Positions 11,370 through 24,035 of a DNA stretch of 64,000 nt are shown here, piece by piece. Origin of the DNA: Symsagittifera roscoffensis (taxonomy: Eukaryota > Xenacoelomorpha > Acoela > Convolutidae); NCBI RefSeq assembly GCF_963678635.1, contig NC_087067.1, positions 32,460,401 through 32,524,400 on the forward strand, given 5' to 3'. The notes beneath the pieces were generated by a model. That model was not told the DNA's origin. It was given only the letters and a program-made list of their open reading frames with translations, and did not search any database. A program made the position numbers and the translations under genes. How positions within the stretch are numbered: position 1 is the first letter of the stretch; the number at the start of each line of letters is the position of its first letter.

Positions 11370-12622
11370 TGAAAATTCTGAACCTGCAAATTACCTTAAT
11401 AGAGTGAAGATGTCAGTATGAAGAGTCTAATTGAGCCTGGTGAATTGCGCGAACGGCCATAACTTGCCCAAAAAACTTAAGACTTCCAAATTTTTCTATT
11501 TCTATCGTAAGACCATCGTCAAATCTTGGGGGACTGAGAAAATGAACCAATTTCGTCGAACCAGTTCAAAGTTATGAGTTCTTGAAAGCTCGGTGATGCC
11601 AAAAAGTTAAGCCTAATCGAGCGTGGTGCAAAATACGAAAATTTCAAAATTTTTGTTCTTTTCTGTCTAAATTTTATTTTTTCAATATCGTATCACAATT
11701 TTGGACTCAGAAAAATTCCAACGAGCCCAAAACGACTTCTTTAGCTTCAGTGTTCGTGGAGAAATCATCAGTTGAAATTTTGGGGGGAGCTGAAATTCGG
11801 CCATTTTGGAAGAAAATCGACCTAAAAGCTAACTTTTAAGTTAGTGCAATTTTTTTCTTGCATTTTTTATAAAATGGGGTGCTCTCTGCTGTCGCAGAGT
11901 GCATTCAAACAAACTTATCAAATAGATTTGAAAACTTACCTATTTAATAAGTTTATCACAACAATTAGGCTAAAAGCATCTATCAGTATCCTGGCTGGTA
12001 TTCGACCATATGCCACTAACGTTGAGTGAGCGGCTATCATGCCATAGATGGTCATCTAAGACACCCTGTACACGCTCCGTAGGTTTTGACCAGCCGATTT
12101 GGCCATAAAACTCCTTGGGCCAAAAAAACTCTGAAAGTTGTCAATTTTTCAAATTTTGTTTGAATTGCATGAATTATAACGTGAGCGTGCAAAATTTTAC
12201 ATGGTATAAGAGCATATTTCTACTCTCGCGCGAGGGCGAGTGTTTTAAAAGTAATGTACATAGTTATATGCTAGTCAGGATATAAATGGAAGCGGAATTA
12301 CTCAAATGCCTAAGGCAGAACCGCAGATTCTGTCTTTGTCCACATCGTTAAGCCCATGTCGTATGTAACGGCACAAACGCAGATGGTTATAACGTAGTCT
12401 ACTGTACTCTTACGATAGATTTACTAGCCAGCAGGGGAATTTTGTTAGCGCGAAGTGTCATTATGGCTACCTCTTTTCAACTTTCCCCCTTGACCTTTCA
12501 TAAGTTGGTCCGGGAGCAACATAGCTCTCAACCCAGTCGGATAAATATAAATTTTTATGATGCGAGCTGTTTTTTCATTGTTGTGTTCAAGGCATGTACC
12601 AAAATTGGGAAAAGGTTTAGCT

Positions 12623-12809
12623 ATCGCTTCTCGGCCTTTTGGCTAAGATCATGTGTAGTATCTGTTCTTGTCAGCTTAATATCTGGCATGCTGGGCATAG
12701 CCTGGCACCAATATTAAACTGATTTTTACTTCACGAGTTAACACCGAAGCTTGCTTCAGTTGACTCACAGATTGTCCCGGTCTTACACTACCATCGGGAG
12801 CAGTCCACC
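12623..12809 (+). ncRNA. U2 snRNA, copy 9
   Basis: Identical to copy 8 (C111A, G147A). Just upstream this unit has AAAATTGGGAAAAGG where others have AAAATTAGGAAAAGG, about 20 bp before the start. Confidence 0.92.
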
Positions 12810-14062
12810 TGAAAATTCTGAACCTGCAAATTACCTTAATAGAGTGAAGATGTCAGTATGAAGAGTCTAATTGAGCCTGGTGAATTGCGCGAACGGCCAT
12901 AACTTGCCCAAAAAACTTAAGACTTCCAAATTTTTCTATTTCTATCGTAAGACCATCGTCAAATCTTGGGGGACTGAGAAAATGAACCAATTTCGTCGAA
13001 CCAGTTCAAAGTTATGAGTTCTTGAAAGCTCGGTGATGCCAAAAAGTTAAGCCTAATCGAGCGTGGTGCAAAATACGAAAATTTCAAAATTTTTGTTCTT
13101 TTCTGTCTAAATTTTATTTTTACAATATCGTATCACAATTTTGGACTCAGAAAAATTCCAACGAGCTCAAAACGACTTCTTTAGCTTCAGTGTTCGTGGA
13201 GAAATCATCAGTTGAAATTTTGGGGGGAGCTGAAATTCGGCCATTTTGGAAGAAAATCGACCTAAAAGCTAACTTTTAAGTTAGTGCAATTTATTTCTTG
13301 CATTTTTTATAAAATGGGGTGCTCTCTGCTGTCGCAGAGTGCATTCAAAGAAACTTATCAAATAGATTTGAAAACTTACCTATTTAATAAGTTTGTCACA
13401 ACAATTAGGCTAAAAGCATGTATCAGTATCCTGGCTGGTATTCGACCATATGCCACTAACGTTGAGTGAGCGGCTATCATGCCATAAAGGGTCATCTAAG
13501 ACACCTTGTACACGCTCCGTAGGTTTTGACCAGCCGATTTGGCCATAAAACTCATTGGGCCAAAAAAATTCTGAAAATTGTCAATTTTTCAAATTTTGTT
13601 TGAATTGCATAAATTATAACGTGAGCGTGCAAAATTTTACATGGTATAAGAGCATATTTCTACTCTCGCGCGAGGGCGAGTGTTTTAAAAGTAATGTACA
13701 TAGTTATATGCTAGTCAGGATATAAATGGAAGCGGAATTACTCAAATGCCTAAGGCAGAACCGCAGATTCTGTCTTTGTCCACATCGTTAAGCCCATGTC
13801 GTATGTAACGGCACAAACGCAGATGGTTATAATGTAGTCTACTGTACTCTTACGATAGATTTACTAGCCAGCAGGGGAGTTTTGTTAGGGCGAAGTGTCG
13901 TTATGGCTACCTCTTTTCAACTTTCCCCCTTGACCTTTCATAAGTTGGTCCGGGAGCAACCCAGCTCTCAACCCAGTCGGATAAATATAAATTTTTATGA
14001 TGCGAGCTGTTTTTTCATTGTTGTGTTCAAGGCATGTACCAAAATTAGGAAAAGGTTTAGTT

Positions 14063-14249
14063 ATCGCTTCTCGGCCTTTTGGCTAAGATCATGTGTAGTA
14101 TCTGTTCTTGTCAGCTTAATATCTGGCATGCTGGGCATAGCCTGGCACCAATATTAAACTGATTTTTACTTCCCGAGTTAACACCGAAGCTTGCTTCAGT
14201 TGACTCACGGAATGTCCCGGTCTTACACTACCATCGGGAGCAGTCCACC
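14063..14249 (+). ncRNA. U2 snRNA, copy 10
   Basis: A single change, T150A in the outer part of stem IV, which replaces a T-G wobble (150-181) with a mismatch. The base at -2 is T, as in several block C copies. Confidence 0.93.
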
Positions 14250-15501
14250 TGAAAATTCTGAACCTGCAAATTACCTTAATAGAGTGAAGATGTCAGTATG
14301 AAGAGTCTAATTGAGACTGGTGAATTGCGCGAACGGCCATAACTTGCCCAAAAAACTTAACACTTCCAAATTTTGCTATTTCTATCGTAAGACCATCGTC
14401 AAATCTTGGGGGACTGAGAAAATGAACCAATTTTGTCGAACCAGTTCAAAGTTATGAGTTCTTGAAAGCTCGGTGATGCCAAAAAGTTAAGCCTAATCGA
14501 GCGTGGTGCAAAAAACGAAAATTTCAAAATTTTTGTTCTTTTCTGTCTAAATTTTATTTTTTCAATATCCTATCACAATTTTGGACTCAGAACTATTCCA
14601 ACGAGCCCAAAACGACTTCTTTAGCTTCAGTATTCGTGGAGAAATCATCAGTTGAAATTTTGGGGGGAGCTGAAATTCGGCCATTTTGGAAGAAAATCGA
14701 CCTAAAAGCTAACTTTTAAGTTAGTGCAATTTTTTTCTTGCATTTTTTATAAAATGGGGTGCTCTCTGCTGTCGCAGAGTGCATTCCAAGAAACTTATCA
14801 AATAGATTTGAAAACTTACCTATTTAATAAGTTTGTCACAACAATTAGGCTAAAAGCATCTATCAGTATCCTGGCTGGTATTCGACCATATGCCACTAAC
14901 GTTGAGTGAGCGGCTATCATGCCATAAATGGTCATCTAAGACACCTTGTACACGCTCCGTAAGTTTTGACCAGCCGATTTGGCCATAAAACTCATTGGGC
15001 CAAAAAAATTCGAAAATTGTCAATTTTTCAAATTTTGTTTGAATTGCATAAATTATAACGTGAGCGTGCAAAATTTTACATGGTATAAGAGCATATTTCT
15101 ACTCTCGCGCGAGGGCGAGTGTTTTAAAAGTAATGTACATAGTTATATGCTAGTCAGGATATAAATGGAAGCGGAATTACTCAAATGCCTAAGGCAGAAC
15201 CGCAGATTCTGTCTTTGTCCACATCGTTAAGCCCATGTCGTATGTAACGGCACAAACGCAGATGGTTATAATGTAGTCTACTGTACTCTTACGATAGATT
15301 TACTAGCCAGCAGGGGAGTTTTGTTAGGGCGAAGTGTCGTTATGGCTACCTCTTTTCAACTTTCCCCCTTGACCTTTCATAAGTTGGTCCGGGAGCAACC
15401 CAGCTCTCAACCCAGTCGGATAAATATAAATTTTTATGATGCGAGCTGTTTTTTCATTGTTGTGTTCAAGGCATGTACCAAAATTAGGAAAAGGTTTAGT
15501 T

Positions 15502-15688
15502 ATCGCTTCTCGGCCTTTTGGCTAAGATCATGTGTAGTATCTGTTCTTGTCAGCTTAATATCTGGCATGCTGGGCATAGCCTGGCACCAATATTAAACTG
15601 AATTTTACTTCCCGAGTTAACACCGAAACTTGCTTCAGTTGACTCACGGATTGTTCCGGTCTTACACTACCATCGGGAGCAGTCCACT
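15502..15688 (+). ncRNA. U2 snRNA, copy 11
   Basis: T101A, G127A, C154T and C187T: the same set as copy 7 except for G25A. The unit's upstream region is of block C type (ATAATGTAG), while the U2 3' part and following spacer (TTTGGTCG near 15872) resemble block B, so this unit is a mosaic. Confidence 0.92.
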
Positions 15689-16940
15689 TGAAAATTCTGA
15701 ACCTGCAAATTACCTTAATAGAGTGAAGATGTCAGTATGAAGAGTCTAATTGAGCCTGGTGAATTGCGCGAACGGCCATAACTTGCCCAAAAAACTTAAG
15801 ACTTCCAAATTTTTCTATTTCTATCGTAAGACCATCGTCAAATCTTGGGGGACTGAGAAAATGAACCAATTTGGTCGAACCAGTTCAAAGTTATGAGTTC
15901 TTGAAAGCTCGGTGATGCCAAAAAGTTAAGCCTAATCGAGCGTGGTGCAAAAAACGAAAATTTCAAAATTTTTGTTCTTTTCTGTCTAAATTTTATTTTT
16001 TCAATATCGTATCACAATTTTGGACTCAGAACTATTCCAACGAGCTCAAAACGACTTCTTTAGCTGCAGTGTTCGTGGAGTAATCATCAGTTGAAATTTT
16101 GGGGGGAGCTGAAATTCGGCCATTTTGGAAGAAAATCGACCTAAAAGCTAACTTTAAAGTTAGTGCAATTTTTTTCTTGCATTTTTCATAAAATGGGGTG
16201 CTCTCTGCTGTCGCAGAGTGCATTCAAAGAAACTTATCAAATATATTTGAAAACTTACCTATTTAATAAGTTTATCACAACAATTAGGCTAAAAGCATCT
16301 ATCAGTATCCTGGCTGGTATTCGACCATATGCCACTAACGTTGAGTGAGCGGCTATCATGCCATAAATGGTCATCTAAGACACCTTGTACACGCTCCGTA
16401 GGTTTTGACCAGCCGATTTGGCCATAAAACTCATTGGGCCAAAAAAATTCGAAAATTGTCAATTTTTCAAATTTTGTTTGAATTGCATAAATTATAACGT
16501 GAGCGTGCAAAATTTTACATGGTATAAGAGCATATTTCTACTCTCGCGCGAGAGCGAGTGTTTTAAAAGTAATTTACGTAGTTATATGCTAGTCAGGATA
16601 TAAATGGAAGCGGAATTACTCAAATGCCTAAGGCAGAACCGCAGATTCTGTCTTTGTCCACATCGTTAAGCCCATGTCGTATGTAACGGCACAAACGCAG
16701 ATGGTTATAATGTAGTCTACTGTACTCTTACGATAGATTTACTAGCCAGCAGGGGAGTTTTGTTAGGGCGAAGTGTCGTTATGGCTACCTCTTTTCAACT
16801 TTCCCCCTTGACCTTTCATAAGTTGGTCCGGGAGCAACCCAGCTCTCAACCCAGTCGGATAAATATAAATTTTTATGATGCGAGCTGTTTTTTCATTGTT
16901 GTGTTCAAGGCATGTACCAAAATTAGGAAAAGGTTTAGTT

Positions 16941-17127
16941 ATCGCTTCTCGGCCTTTTGGCTAAGATCATGTGTAGTATCTGTTCTTGTCAGCTTAATAT
17001 CTGGCATGCTGGGCATAGACTGGCACCAATATTAAACTGATTTTTACTTCCCGAGATAACACCGAAGCTTGCTTCAGTTGACTCACGGATTGTCCCGGTC
17101 TTACACTACCATCGGGAGCAGTCCACC
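16941..17127 (+). ncRNA. U2 snRNA, copy 12
   Basis: C79A breaks the 73-79 G-C pair of stem IIb (GGGCATAGACTGG). T116A breaks the 116-141 pair of stem III (CCGAGATAAC). Both are private to this copy. Confidence 0.91.
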
Positions 17128-17278
17128 TGAAAATTCTGAACCTGCAAATTACCTTAATAGAGTGAAGATGTCAGTATGAAGAGTCTAATTGAGACTGGTG
17201 AATTGCGCGAACGGCCATAACTTGCCCAAAAAACTTAACACTTCCAAATTTTGCTATTTCTATCGTAAGACCATCGTT

Positions 17279-18616
17279 AAATCTTGGGGGACTGAGAAAA
17301 TGAACCAATTTTGTCGAACCAGTTCAAAGTTATGAGTTCTTGAAAGCTCGGTGATGCCAAAAAGTTAAGCCTAATCGAGCGTGGTGCAAAAAACGAAAAT
17401 TTCAAAATTTTTGTTCTTTTCTGTCTAAATTTTATTTTTTCAATATCGTATCACAATTTTGGACTCAGAACTATTCCAACGAGCTCAAAACGACTTCTTT
17501 AGCTTCAGTGTTCGTGGAGTAATCATCAGTTGAAATTTTGGGGGGAGCTGAAATTCGGCCATTTTGGAAGAAAATCGACCTAAAAGCTAACTTTTAAGTT
17601 AGTGCAATTTTTTTCTTGCATTTTTCATAAAATGGGGTGCTCTCTGCTGTCGCAGAGTGCATTCAAAGAAACTTATCAAATAGATTTGAAAACTTACCTA
17701 TTTAATAAGTTTGTCACAACAATTAGGCTAAAAGCATCTATCAGTATCCTGGCTGGTATTCGACCATATGCCACTAACGTTGAGTGAGCGGCTATCATGC
17801 CATAAAGGGTCATCTAAGTGAGCGTGCAATTATAACGTGAGCGTGCAAAATTTTACATGGTATAAGAGCATATTTCTACTCTCGCGCGAGGGCGAGTGTT
17901 TTAAAAGTAATGTACATAGTTATATGCTAGTCAGGATATAAATGGAAGCGGAATTACTCAAATGCCTAAGGCAGAACCGCAGATTCTGTCTTTGTCCACA
18001 TCGTTAAGCCCATGTCGTATGTAACGGCACAAACGCAGATGGTTATAATGTAGTCTACTGTACTCTTACGATAGATTTACTAGCCAGCAGGGGAGTTTTG
18101 TTAGCGCGAAGTGTCATTATGGCTACCTCTTTTCAACTTTCCCCCTTGACCTTTCATAAGTTGGTCCGGGAGCAACCCAGCTCTCAACCCAGTCGGATAA
18201 ATATAAATTTTTATGATGCGAGCTGTTTTTTCATTGTTGTGTTCAAGGCATGTACCAAAATTAGGAAAAGGTTTAGCTATCGCTTCTCGGCCTTTTGGCT
18301 AAGATCATGTGTAGTATCTGTTCTTGTCAGCTTAATATCTGGCATGCTGGGCATAGCCTGGCACCAATATTAAACTGATTTTTACTTCACGAGTTAACAC
18401 CGAAGCTTGCTTCAGTTGACTCACAGATTGTCCCGGTCTTACACTACCATCGGGAGCAGTCCACCTGAAAATTCTGAACCTGCAAATTACCTTAATAGAG
18501 TGAAGATGTCAGTATGAAGAGTCTAATTGAGCCTGGTGAATTGCGCGAACGGCCATAACTTGCCCAAAAAACTTAAGACTTCCAAATGTTTCTATTTCTA
18601 TCGTAAGACCATCGTC
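17279..18616 (+). repeat. Shortened repeat unit 13 (1338 bp)
   Basis: About 102 bp of spacer is missing after CATCTAAG (17811-17818). The junction carries GTGAGCGTGCAA (17818-17829), a 12-base copy of sequence that follows at 17837-17848. The lost segment normally runs from ACACC(C/T)TGTACACG to GAATTGCATAA. The U2 gene and its upstream region are intact. Confidence 0.9.
18279..18465 (+). ncRNA. U2 snRNA, copy 13
   Basis: C111A and G147A, identical to copies 8 and 9 although it sits inside block C. It lies in the shortened unit, about 430 bp downstream of the deletion junction. Confidence 0.92.
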
Positions 18617-19718
18617 AAATCTTGGAGGACTGAGAAAATGAACCAATTTCGTCGAACCAGTTCAAAGTTATGAGTTCTTGAAAGCTCGGTGATGCCAAAA
18701 AGTTAAGCCTAATCGAGCGTGGTGCAAAATACGAAAATTTCAAAATTTTTGTTCTTTTCTGTCTAAATTTTATTTTTTCAATATCGTATCACAATTTTGG
18801 ACTCAGAAAAATTCCAACGAGCCCAAAACGACTTCTTTAGCTTCAGTGTTCGTGGTGAACTCATCAGTTGAAATTTTGGGGGGAGCTGAAATTCGGCCAT
18901 TTTGGAAGAAAATCGACCTAAAAGCTAACTTTTAAGTTAGTGCAATTTTTTTCTTGCATTTTTTATAAAATGGGGTGCTCTCTGCTGTCGCAGAGTGCAT
19001 TCAAAGAAACTTATCAAATAGATTTGAAAACTTACCTATTTAATGAGTTTGTCACAACAATTAGGCTAAAAGCATCTATCAGTATCCTGGCTGGTATTCG
19101 ACCATATGCCACTAACGTTGAGTGAGCGGCTATCATGCCATAAAGGGTCATCTAAGACACCTTGTACACGCTCCGTAGGTTTTGACCAGCCGATTTGGCC
19201 ATAAAACTCATTGGGCCAAAAAAATTCTGAAAATTGTCAATTTTTCAAATTTTGTTTGAATTGCATAAATTATAACGTGAGCGTGCAAAATTTTACATGG
19301 TATAAGAGCATATTTCTACTCTCGCGCGAGGGCGAGTGTTTTAAAAGTAATGTACATAGTTATATGCTAGTTAGGATATAAATGGAAGCGGAATTACTTA
19401 AATGCCTAAGGCAGAACCGCAGATTCTGTCTTTGTCCACATCGTTAAGCCCATGTCGTATGTAACGGCACAAACGCAGATGGTTATAATGTAGTCTACTG
19501 TACTCTTACGATAGATTTACTAGCCAGCAGGGGAGTTTTGTTAGGGCGAAGTGTCGTTATGGCTACCTCTTTTCAACTTTCCCCCTTGACCTTTCATAAG
19601 TTGGTCCGGGAGCAACCCAGCTCTCAACCCAGTCGGATAAATATAAATTTTTATGATGCGAGCTGTTTTTTCATTGTTGTGTTCAAGGCATGTACCAAAA
19701 TTAGGAAAAGGTTTAGTT

Positions 19719-19905
19719 ATCGCTTCTCGGCCTTTTGGTTAAGATCATGTGTAGTATCTGTTCTTGTCAGCTTAATATCTGGCATGCTGGGCATAGCCTG
19801 GCACCAATATTAAACTGATTTTTACTTCCCGAGTTAACACCGACGCTTGCTTCAGTTGACTCACGGATTGTCCCGGTCTTACACTACCATCGGGAGCAGT
19901 CCACC
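19719..19905 (+). ncRNA. U2 snRNA, copy 14
   Basis: C21T (GGTTAAGATC) lies in stem I and in the segment that pairs with U6. A126C breaks an inner stem III pair (GACG). Both are private. Confidence 0.91.
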
Positions 19906-21157
19906 TGAAAATTCTGAACCTGCAAATTACCTTAATAGAGTGAAGATGTCAGTATGAAGAGTCTAATTGAGACTGGTGAATTGCGCGAACGGCCATAACT
20001 TGCCCAAAAAACTTAACACTTCCAAATTTTGCTATTTCTATCGTAAGACCATCGTCAAATCTTGGGGGACTGAGAAAATGAATCAATTTCGTCGAACCAG
20101 TTCAAAGTTATGAGTTCTTGAAAGCTCGGTGATGCCAAAAAGTTAAGCCTAATCGAGCGTGGTGCAAAAAACGAAAATTTCAAAATTTTTGTTCTTTTCT
20201 GTCTAAATTTTATTTTTTCAATATCGTATCACAATTTTGGACTCAGAACAATTCCAACGAGCCCAAAACGACTTCTTTAGCTTCAGTGTTCGTGGAGAAA
20301 TCATCAGTTGAAATTTTGGGGGGAGCTGAAATTCGGCCATTTTGGAAGAAAATCGACCTAAAAGCTAACTTTTAAGTTAGTGCAATTTTTTTCTTACATT
20401 TTTTATAAAATGGGGTGCTCTCTGCTGTCGCAGAGTGCATTCAAAGAAACTTATCAAATAGATTTGAAAACTTACCTATTTAATAAGTTTGTCACAACAA
20501 TTAGGCTAAAAGCATCTATCAGTATCCTGGCTGGTATTCGACCATATGCCACTAACGTTGAGTGAGCGGCTATCATGCCATAAATGGTCATCTAAGACAC
20601 CTTGTACACGCTCCGTAGGTTTTGACCAGCCGATTTGGCCATAAAACTCATTGGGCCAAAAAAATTCGAAAATTGTCAATTTTTCAAATTTTGTTTGAAT
20701 TGCATAAATTATAACGTGAGCGTGCAAAATTTTACATGGTATAAGAGCATATTTCTACTCTCGCGCGAGGGCGAGTGTTTTAAAAGTAATGTACATAGTT
20801 ATATGCTAGTCAGGATATAAATGGAAGCGGAATTACTCAAATGCCTAAGGCAGAACCGCAGATTCTGTCTTTGTCCACATCGTTAAGCCCATGTCGTATG
20901 TAACGGCACAAACGCAGATGGTTATAATGTAGTCTACTGTACTCTTACGATAGATTTACTAGCCAGCAGGGGAGTTTTGTTAGGGCGAAGTGTCGTTATG
21001 GCTACCTCTTTTCAACTTTCCCCCTTGACCTTTCATAAGTTGGTCCGGGAGCAACCCAGCTCTCAACCCAGTCGGATAAATATAAATTTTTATGATGCGA
21101 GCTGTTTTTTCATTGTTGTGTTCAAAGCATGTACCAAAATTAGGAAAAGGTTTAGTT

Positions 21158-21343
21158 ATCGCTTCTTGGCCTTTTGATTAGATCATGTGTAGTATCTGTT
21201 CTTGTCAGCTTAATATCTGGCATGCTGGGCATAGCCTGGCACCAATATTAAACTGATTTTTACTTCCCGAGTTAACACCGAAGCTTGCTTCAGTTGACTC
21301 ACGGATTGTCCCGGTCTTACACTACCATCGGGAGCAGTCCACC
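21158..21343 (+). ncRNA. U2 snRNA, copy 15 (degraded stem I)
   Basis: C10T, G20A, C21T and loss of one A at 23/24 give TTCTTGGCCTTTTGATTAGATC (positions 5-26 region), so the 3' arm of stem I and the U6-pairing segment are altered. The 3' two thirds match the reference. This is the most damaged 5' domain of the array and probably a pseudogene. Confidence 0.88.
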
Positions 21344-22595
21344 TGAAAATTCTGAACCTGCAAATTACCTTAATAGAGTGAAGATGTCAGTATGAAGAGT
21401 CTAATTGAGACTGGTGAATTGCGCGAACGGCCATAACTTGCCCAAAAAACTTAACACTTCCAAATTTTGCTATTTCTATCGTAAGACCATCGTCAAATCT
21501 TGGGGGACTGAGAAAATGAACCAATTTTGTCGAACCAGTTCAAAGTTATGAGTTCTTGAAAGCTCGGTGATGCCAAAAAGTTAAGCCTAATCGAGCGTGG
21601 TGCAAAAAACGAAAATTTCAAAATTTTTGTTCTTTTCTGTCTAAATTTTATTTTTTCAATATCGTATCACAATTTTGGACTCAGAACTATTCCAACGAGC
21701 TCAAAACGACTTCTTTAGCTTCAGTGTTCGTGGAGTAATCATCAGTTGAAATTTTGGGGGGAGCTGAAATTCGGCCATTTTGGAAGAAAATCGACCTAAA
21801 AGCTAACTTTTAAGTTAGTGCAATTTTTTTCTTGCATTTTTCATAAAATGGGGTGCTCTTTGCTGTCGCAGAGTGCATTCAAAGAAACTTATCAAATAGA
21901 TTTGAAAACTTACCTATTTAATAAGTTTATCACAACAATTAGGCTAAAAGCATCTATCAGTATCCTGGCTGGTATTCGACCATATGCCACTAACGTTGAG
22001 TGAGCGACTATCATGCCATAAATGGTCATCTAAGACACTTTGTACACGCTCCGTAGGTTTTGACCAGCCGATTTGGCCATAAAACTCATTGGGCCAAAAA
22101 AATTCGAAAATTGTCAATTTTTCAAATTTTGTTTGTATTGCATAAATTATAACGTGAGCGTGCAAAATTTTACATGGTATAAGAGCATATTTCTACTCTC
22201 GCGCGAGGGCGAGTGTTTTAAAAGTAATGTACAAAGTTATATGCTAGTCAGGATATAAATGGAAGCGGAATTACTCAAATGCCTAAGGCAGAACCGCAGA
22301 TTCTGTCTTTGTCCACATCGTTAAGCCCATGTCGTATGTAACGGCACAAACGCAGATGGTTATAATGTAGTCTACTGTACTCTTACGATAGATTTACTAG
22401 CCAGCAGGGGAGTTTTGTTAGGGCGAAGTGTCGTTATGGCTACCTCTTTTCAACTTTCCCCCTTGACCTTTCATAAGTTGGTCCGGGAGCAACCCAGCTC
22501 TCAACCCAGTCGGATAAATATAAATTTTTATGATGCGAGCTGTTTTTTCATTGTTGTGTTCAAGGCATGTACCAAAATTAGGAAAAGGTTTAGTT

Positions 22596-22782
22596 ATCGC
22601 TTCTCGGCCTTTTGGCTAAGATCATGTGTAGTATCTGTTCTTGTCAGCTTAATATCTGGCATGCTGGGCATAGCCTGGCACCAATATTAAACTGATTTTT
22701 ACTTCCCGAGTTAACACCGAAGCTTGCTTCAGTTGACTCACGGATTGTCCCGGTCTTACACTACCATCGGGAGCAGTCCACT
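22596..22782 (+). ncRNA. U2 snRNA, copy 16
   Basis: It matches the reference at nt 1-186; only the last base differs (C187T, CCACTTG). Confidence 0.93.
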
Positions 22783-24035
22783 TGAAAATTCTGAACCTGC
22801 AAATTACCTTAATAGAGTGAAGATGTCAGTATGAAGAGTCTAATTGAGACTGGTGAATTGCGCGAACGGCCATAACTTGCCCAAAAAACTTAAGACTTCC
22901 AAATTTTGCTATTTCTATCGTAAGACCATCGTCAAATCTTGGGGGACTGAGAAAATGAACCAATTTTGTCGAACCAGTTCAAAGTTATGAGTTCTTGAAA
23001 GCTCGGTGATGCCAAAAAGTTAAGCCTAATCGAGCGTGGTGCAAAAAACGAAAATTTCAAAATTTTTGTTCTTTTCTGTCTAAATTTTATTTTTTCAATA
23101 TCGTATCACAATTTTGGACTCAGAACTATTCCAACGAGCTCAAAACGACTTCTTTAGCTTCAGTGTTCGTGGAGTAATCATCAGTTGAAATTTTGGGGGG
23201 AGCTGAAATTCGGCCATTTTGGAAGAAAATCGACCTAAAAGGTAACTTTTAAGTTAGTGCAATTTTTTTCTTGCATTTTTCATAAAATGGGGTGCTCTTT
23301 GCTGTCGCAGAGTGCATTCAAAGAAACTTATCAAATAGATTTGAAAACTTACCTATTTAATAAGTTTATCACAACAATTAGGCTAAAAGCATCTATCAGT
23401 ATCCTGGCTGGTATTCGACCATATGCCACTAACGTTGAGTGAGCAGCTATCATGCCATCGATGGTCATCTAAGACACCCTGTACACGCTCCGTAGGTTTT
23501 GACCAGCCGATTTGGCCATAAAACTCATTGGGCCAAAAAAATTCTGAAAATTGTCAATTTTTCAAATTTTGTTTGAATTGCATAAATTATAACGTGAGCG
23601 TGCAAAATTTTACATGGTATAAGAGCATATTTCTACTCTCGCGCGAGGGCGAGTGTTTTAAAAGTAATGTACATAGTTATATGCTAGTCAGGATATAAAT
23701 GGAAGCGGAATTACTCAAATGCCTAAGGCAGAACCGCAGATTCTGTCTTTGTCTACATCGTTAAGCCCATGTCGTATGTAACGGCACAAACGCAGATGGT
23801 TATAACGTAGTCTACTGTACTCTTACGATAGATTTACTAGCCAGCAGGGGAGTTTTGTTAGGGCGAAGTGTCATTATGGCTACCTCTTTTCAACTTTCCC
23901 CCTTGACCTTTCATAAGTTGGTCCGGGAGCAACATAGCTCTCAACCCAGTCGGATAAATATAAATTTTTATGATGCGAGCTGTTTTTTCATTGTTGTGTT
24001 CAAGGCATGTACCAAAATTAGGAAAAGGTTTAGCT

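Larger units (their letters stand above)
5761..12960 (+). repeat. Array block B, units 5-9
   Basis: These units share TTTTGTTAGCGCG about 180 bp upstream of U2 (near 6680, 8118, 9559, 11000, 12440), where other units have TTAGGGCG. Units 5-8 also share GGGGTATTCTCTG in the spacer hairpin region. U2 copies 4-7 share G127A and C154T; copies 6, 8 and 9 share C111A. Unit 9 alone in the left half has CATAG instead of CCCAG in the upstream region (near 12520). Confidence 0.75.
12961..22933 (+). repeat. Array block C, units 10-16
   Basis: All seven units have GGTTATAATGTAG (elsewhere ATAACGTAG) about 240 bp upstream of U2, near 13827, 15267, 16705, 18043, 19485, 20926 and 22364. Units 11, 12, 15 and 16 share a deletion giving AAATTCGAAAATTG (near 15007, 16446, 20664, 22100). 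The block includes the shortened unit 13. Confidence 0.75.

Noticed and set aside
14850-15071. Minus-strand open frames of 63-73 codons in some units
   Set aside because: They appear only in units with small local deletions or substitutions (11, 12, 15, 16, and near 6685 and 44011) and are absent elsewhere, as expected for chance frames.
17279-18616. Shortened unit as evidence of a mobile element excision
   Set aside because: The junction shows a short templated copy of nearby sequence, not a target-site duplication or element ends.
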